A stretch of 6,726 nt of DNA. It comes from Spirochaetales bacterium (lineage in GTDB: Bacteria; Spirochaetota; Spirochaetia; ARS1246). The notes under the pieces are model-generated. The model ran no database searches. It worked only from the letters and a program-made list of their open reading frames with translations, and was not told where the DNA came from. The stretch spans positions 1-6,726 of the forward strand of contig JABGPX010000643.1 in the NCBI GenBank assembly GCA_018644745.1, written 5' to 3'. The translations under genes and the position numbers were made by a program. This document shows, one piece after another, positions 5,300 through 6,726 of this stretch (its first letter is position 1; each line of letters opens with the position of its first letter).

Positions 5300-6726
5300 A
5301 TGAAGCAAATAATTAGTATCATACTCATCCTCTGCGCCGCTCTGGTTAGCGGAGAGGTAACTTTTTCTGATCCGGACCTTTCGAGCAGCGATCAATTGCT
5401 GTTCAGGGCAACCAGCGAGGCGCCGGTTACAGGCACGTTCAATACGGTGCTGCATTCTGATATCAAGAACAAAGCGCTGGAGCAGATCACCTTCTTTCCC
5501 GAGGTGGTTATGCTTGCCGGTGAAGAGAATTACTACCAGGTAATTAATCGGTTCGGTGTATTCAGATCTGACGCGGAACTCAAGGTTCTGAACGCGGTAG
5601 AAAGATTTCCTTCGTTTGTAAGAGGCGGTGAGATCAGTACCGGGAAAATAAGCGTTCCGAGTTCCTCGCCTGACGGCAACTACCTGCTAATTCTTTCGAA
5701 AACCGAAGAGGGAAACGGCGATCTCATCCTTTATGATTCTGAATCGGGAGAGGAAACCGTTGTAAGCTCGGGTCTCGAGTATAGAATTTCATCAAGCCCG
5801 GCGATCTGGGCTCCTATTTCCGGTTTTTTTATTTATGAAAAGCAGGGGAATCTCTATTATTATTCTCTCGAACAGCTCCGCGAAGGTCGGGTAATCAACG
5901 AAGAGTTTCGAACTATCGGCGCCGGTGGAATCGCGAATGTTCATTGGGGAGACGACGGCAATCTTTACTATGTTAGCGGCTCCCTGGTGTACAGGGTGCG
6001 CAGCGAGGAGCTTTTCACAAGAACTCTGTATGCCAAGCTGCTGAATATTGGTGAGGTCGCCGGTAAGATACCTTTCGATTTCGATCCTAACTTCGATACA
6101 TTTTGGATATCTCCAGATGGATCAAAGATCCTGCTTGGAAAAAGCGGGAGGAATATCTTTCTTTTTTTCCTCCAATCCGATGATTTCCTTTCAACTGGAG
6201 AAATCCAGTCGCTTCCATATCTCTTTCTCCCTCGAAATACGCAAGTGCGAAAGGTCCTCTGGTCAAATCGTGATTCAATCGCGATTCTAGCCGGAAGTAT
6301 CGAGCACGGTGAGCAGAAAACCGGGATATTTACCCTGGACCTTACATCCGGATCGGGTGAGTATGTCTTCAAGAGAAGCGGCGAAGAGGGAGTAATCGAT
6401 CTCGCTCTCAGCCCGGATTACAAAACTGTCGCGGTGCTCCGCGAGGACAGCATCGTGCTGCGATCTTATGCCGACTGGACTGACCTTCTTACTGTTGATA
6501 TAAAATCTCCGATGCACGCGCTTTGGCGCACCAATGATTCCCTAATCGTCGCTGGAAAATACTACTCGGCCCTAGTAAACGCCGGTACCGGCGCCACAGA
6601 AGTCATATGCCTGTCTCAGGCCGATGAATATGGTTTCGACGCTGCCGACGGCGGTGTGCGCTTGTCAGTCGGCGGTGAGGTATTCGCCTATTCGGGAGAA
6701 ACCGGTATCAGCAGAATAAGTGAGTA
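5300..6726 (+). CDS. Exported WD40/TolB-like beta-propeller protein, 3'-partial
   Basis: The frame runs open from ATG 5300 to the right edge, 475 full codons, with the stop outside the window. The start is fixed by the Shine-Dalgarno sequence and by an N-terminal signal sequence (MKQIISIILILCAALVSG, then a polar EVTFSDPD region), so the protein is likely exported. The signal suggests ordinary signal peptidase cleavage near residue 18. Cys12 lies inside the hydrophobic core after Leu and does not form a good lipobox. After it come FNTVLHSDIKN and LEQITFFPE, similar in style to TolB-type propellers. SPDG-like blade motifs occur at residues 123-126 (SPDGNY), 271-274 (SPDGSK) and 371-374 (SPDYKT), with Gly/Asp turns and short beta strands such as DLILYDSESGEE and GNLYYYSL. 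A beta-propeller fold with a binding or scaffold role in the envelope is inferred; no catalytic motif is seen. The exact family and function are not recognised. Confidence 0.85.
   Translation, partial: MKQIISIILILCAALVSGEVTFSDPDLSSSDQLLFRATSEAPVTGTFNTVLHSDIKNKALEQITFFPEVVMLAGEENYYQVINRFGVFRSDAELKVLNAVERFPSFVRGGEISTGKISVPSSSPDGNYLLILSKTEEGNGDLILYDSESGEETVVSSGLEYRISSSPAIWAPISGFFIYEKQGNLYYYSLEQLREGRVINEEFRTIGAGGIANVHWGDDGNLYYVSGSLVYRVRSEELFTRTLYAKLLNIGEVAGKIPFDFDPNFDTFWISPDGSKILLGKSGRNIFLFFLQSDDFLSTGEIQSLPYLFLPRNTQVRKVLWSNRDSIAILAGSIEHGEQKTGIFTLDLTSGSGEYVFKRSGEEGVIDLALSPDYKTVAVLREDSIVLRSYADWTDLLTVDIKSPMHALWRTNDSLIVAGKYYSALVNAGTGATEVICLSQADEYGFDAADGGVRLSVGGEVFAYSGETGISRISE

Noticed and set aside
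5274..5303. Nine-codon frame (MPKILRGKP) whose TGA overlaps the ATG at 5300
   Set aside because: It could be a coupling leader peptide, but it has no Shine-Dalgarno sequence and contains that of the next gene. Chance is the simpler explanation.
5300..5353. Lipoprotein signal around Cys12 of the propeller protein
   Set aside because: Leu at the position before Cys and the placement of Cys within the hydrophobic core do not fit a lipobox. An ordinary signal peptide is more likely.
5093..5455. 120-residue minus-strand frame over the PIN-PhoH/propeller junction
   Set aside because: It overlaps the ends of two well-supported plus-strand genes and shows no domain or ribosome binding site.
1614..6168. 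Seven runs of 7-8 T on the plus strand (1614, 2464, 2524, 3571, 4216, 5824 and 6162)
   Set aside because: All lie in coding sequence as Lys or Phe codons or neighbours in intact frames. The A7 run checked at 1614-1620 is not in slippery-heptamer phase, so there is no evidence for programmed slippage.

Overview
The window is ordinary bacterial chromosome with four protein genes packed closely together. No RNA gene, mobile element, CRISPR array or long repeat is visible. Two genes are cut by the window edges: the first lacks its 5' end and the last lacks its 3' end. Base composition looks balanced and even across the genes, with no sign of recent transfer. The lineage cannot be fixed from sequence alone. 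A fused RlmK/RlmL methyltransferase, a PIN-PhoH protein and a secreted SPDG-type beta-propeller together would fit a spirochaete, but this is a weak inference, and the fused rlmKL also occurs in Gammaproteobacteria.

Layout. From 1 to 1577 (+) is the 3' part of a membrane protein with two transmembrane segments. An FHA-like domain lies between them, and a PIG-L/LmbE zinc deacetylase domain follows the second. From 1585 to 3765 (-), convergent and only 7 bases away, is bifunctional 23S rRNA methyltransferase RlmKL. From 3766 to 3860 is a compact divergent promoter region. From 3861 to 5162 (+) is a PIN-PhoH ATPase/ribonuclease. From 5163 to 5299 is a gap with an imperfect hairpin and a good ribosome binding site. 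From 5300 to the right edge (+) is an exported beta-propeller protein whose stop codon lies outside the window.

How the genes relate. RlmKL modifies 23S rRNA near the peptidyl transferase centre, and PIN-PhoH proteins act on RNA, so the divergent pair joins two RNA-metabolism functions at one 95-base control region. Both genes show promoter-like hexamers placed so that transcription would begin at or within a few bases of the start codon, and neither has a good Shine-Dalgarno sequence; this suggests leaderless mRNAs. The last gene, in contrast, has a clear Shine-Dalgarno sequence. The two flanking genes encode envelope proteins and have no evident link to the RNA pair.

The most unusual object is the first gene: a degenerate FHA domain joined through a membrane helix to a deacetylase with intact metal-site motifs, probably on opposite sides of the membrane. 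I found no convincing evidence of a wholly new multi-gene system.
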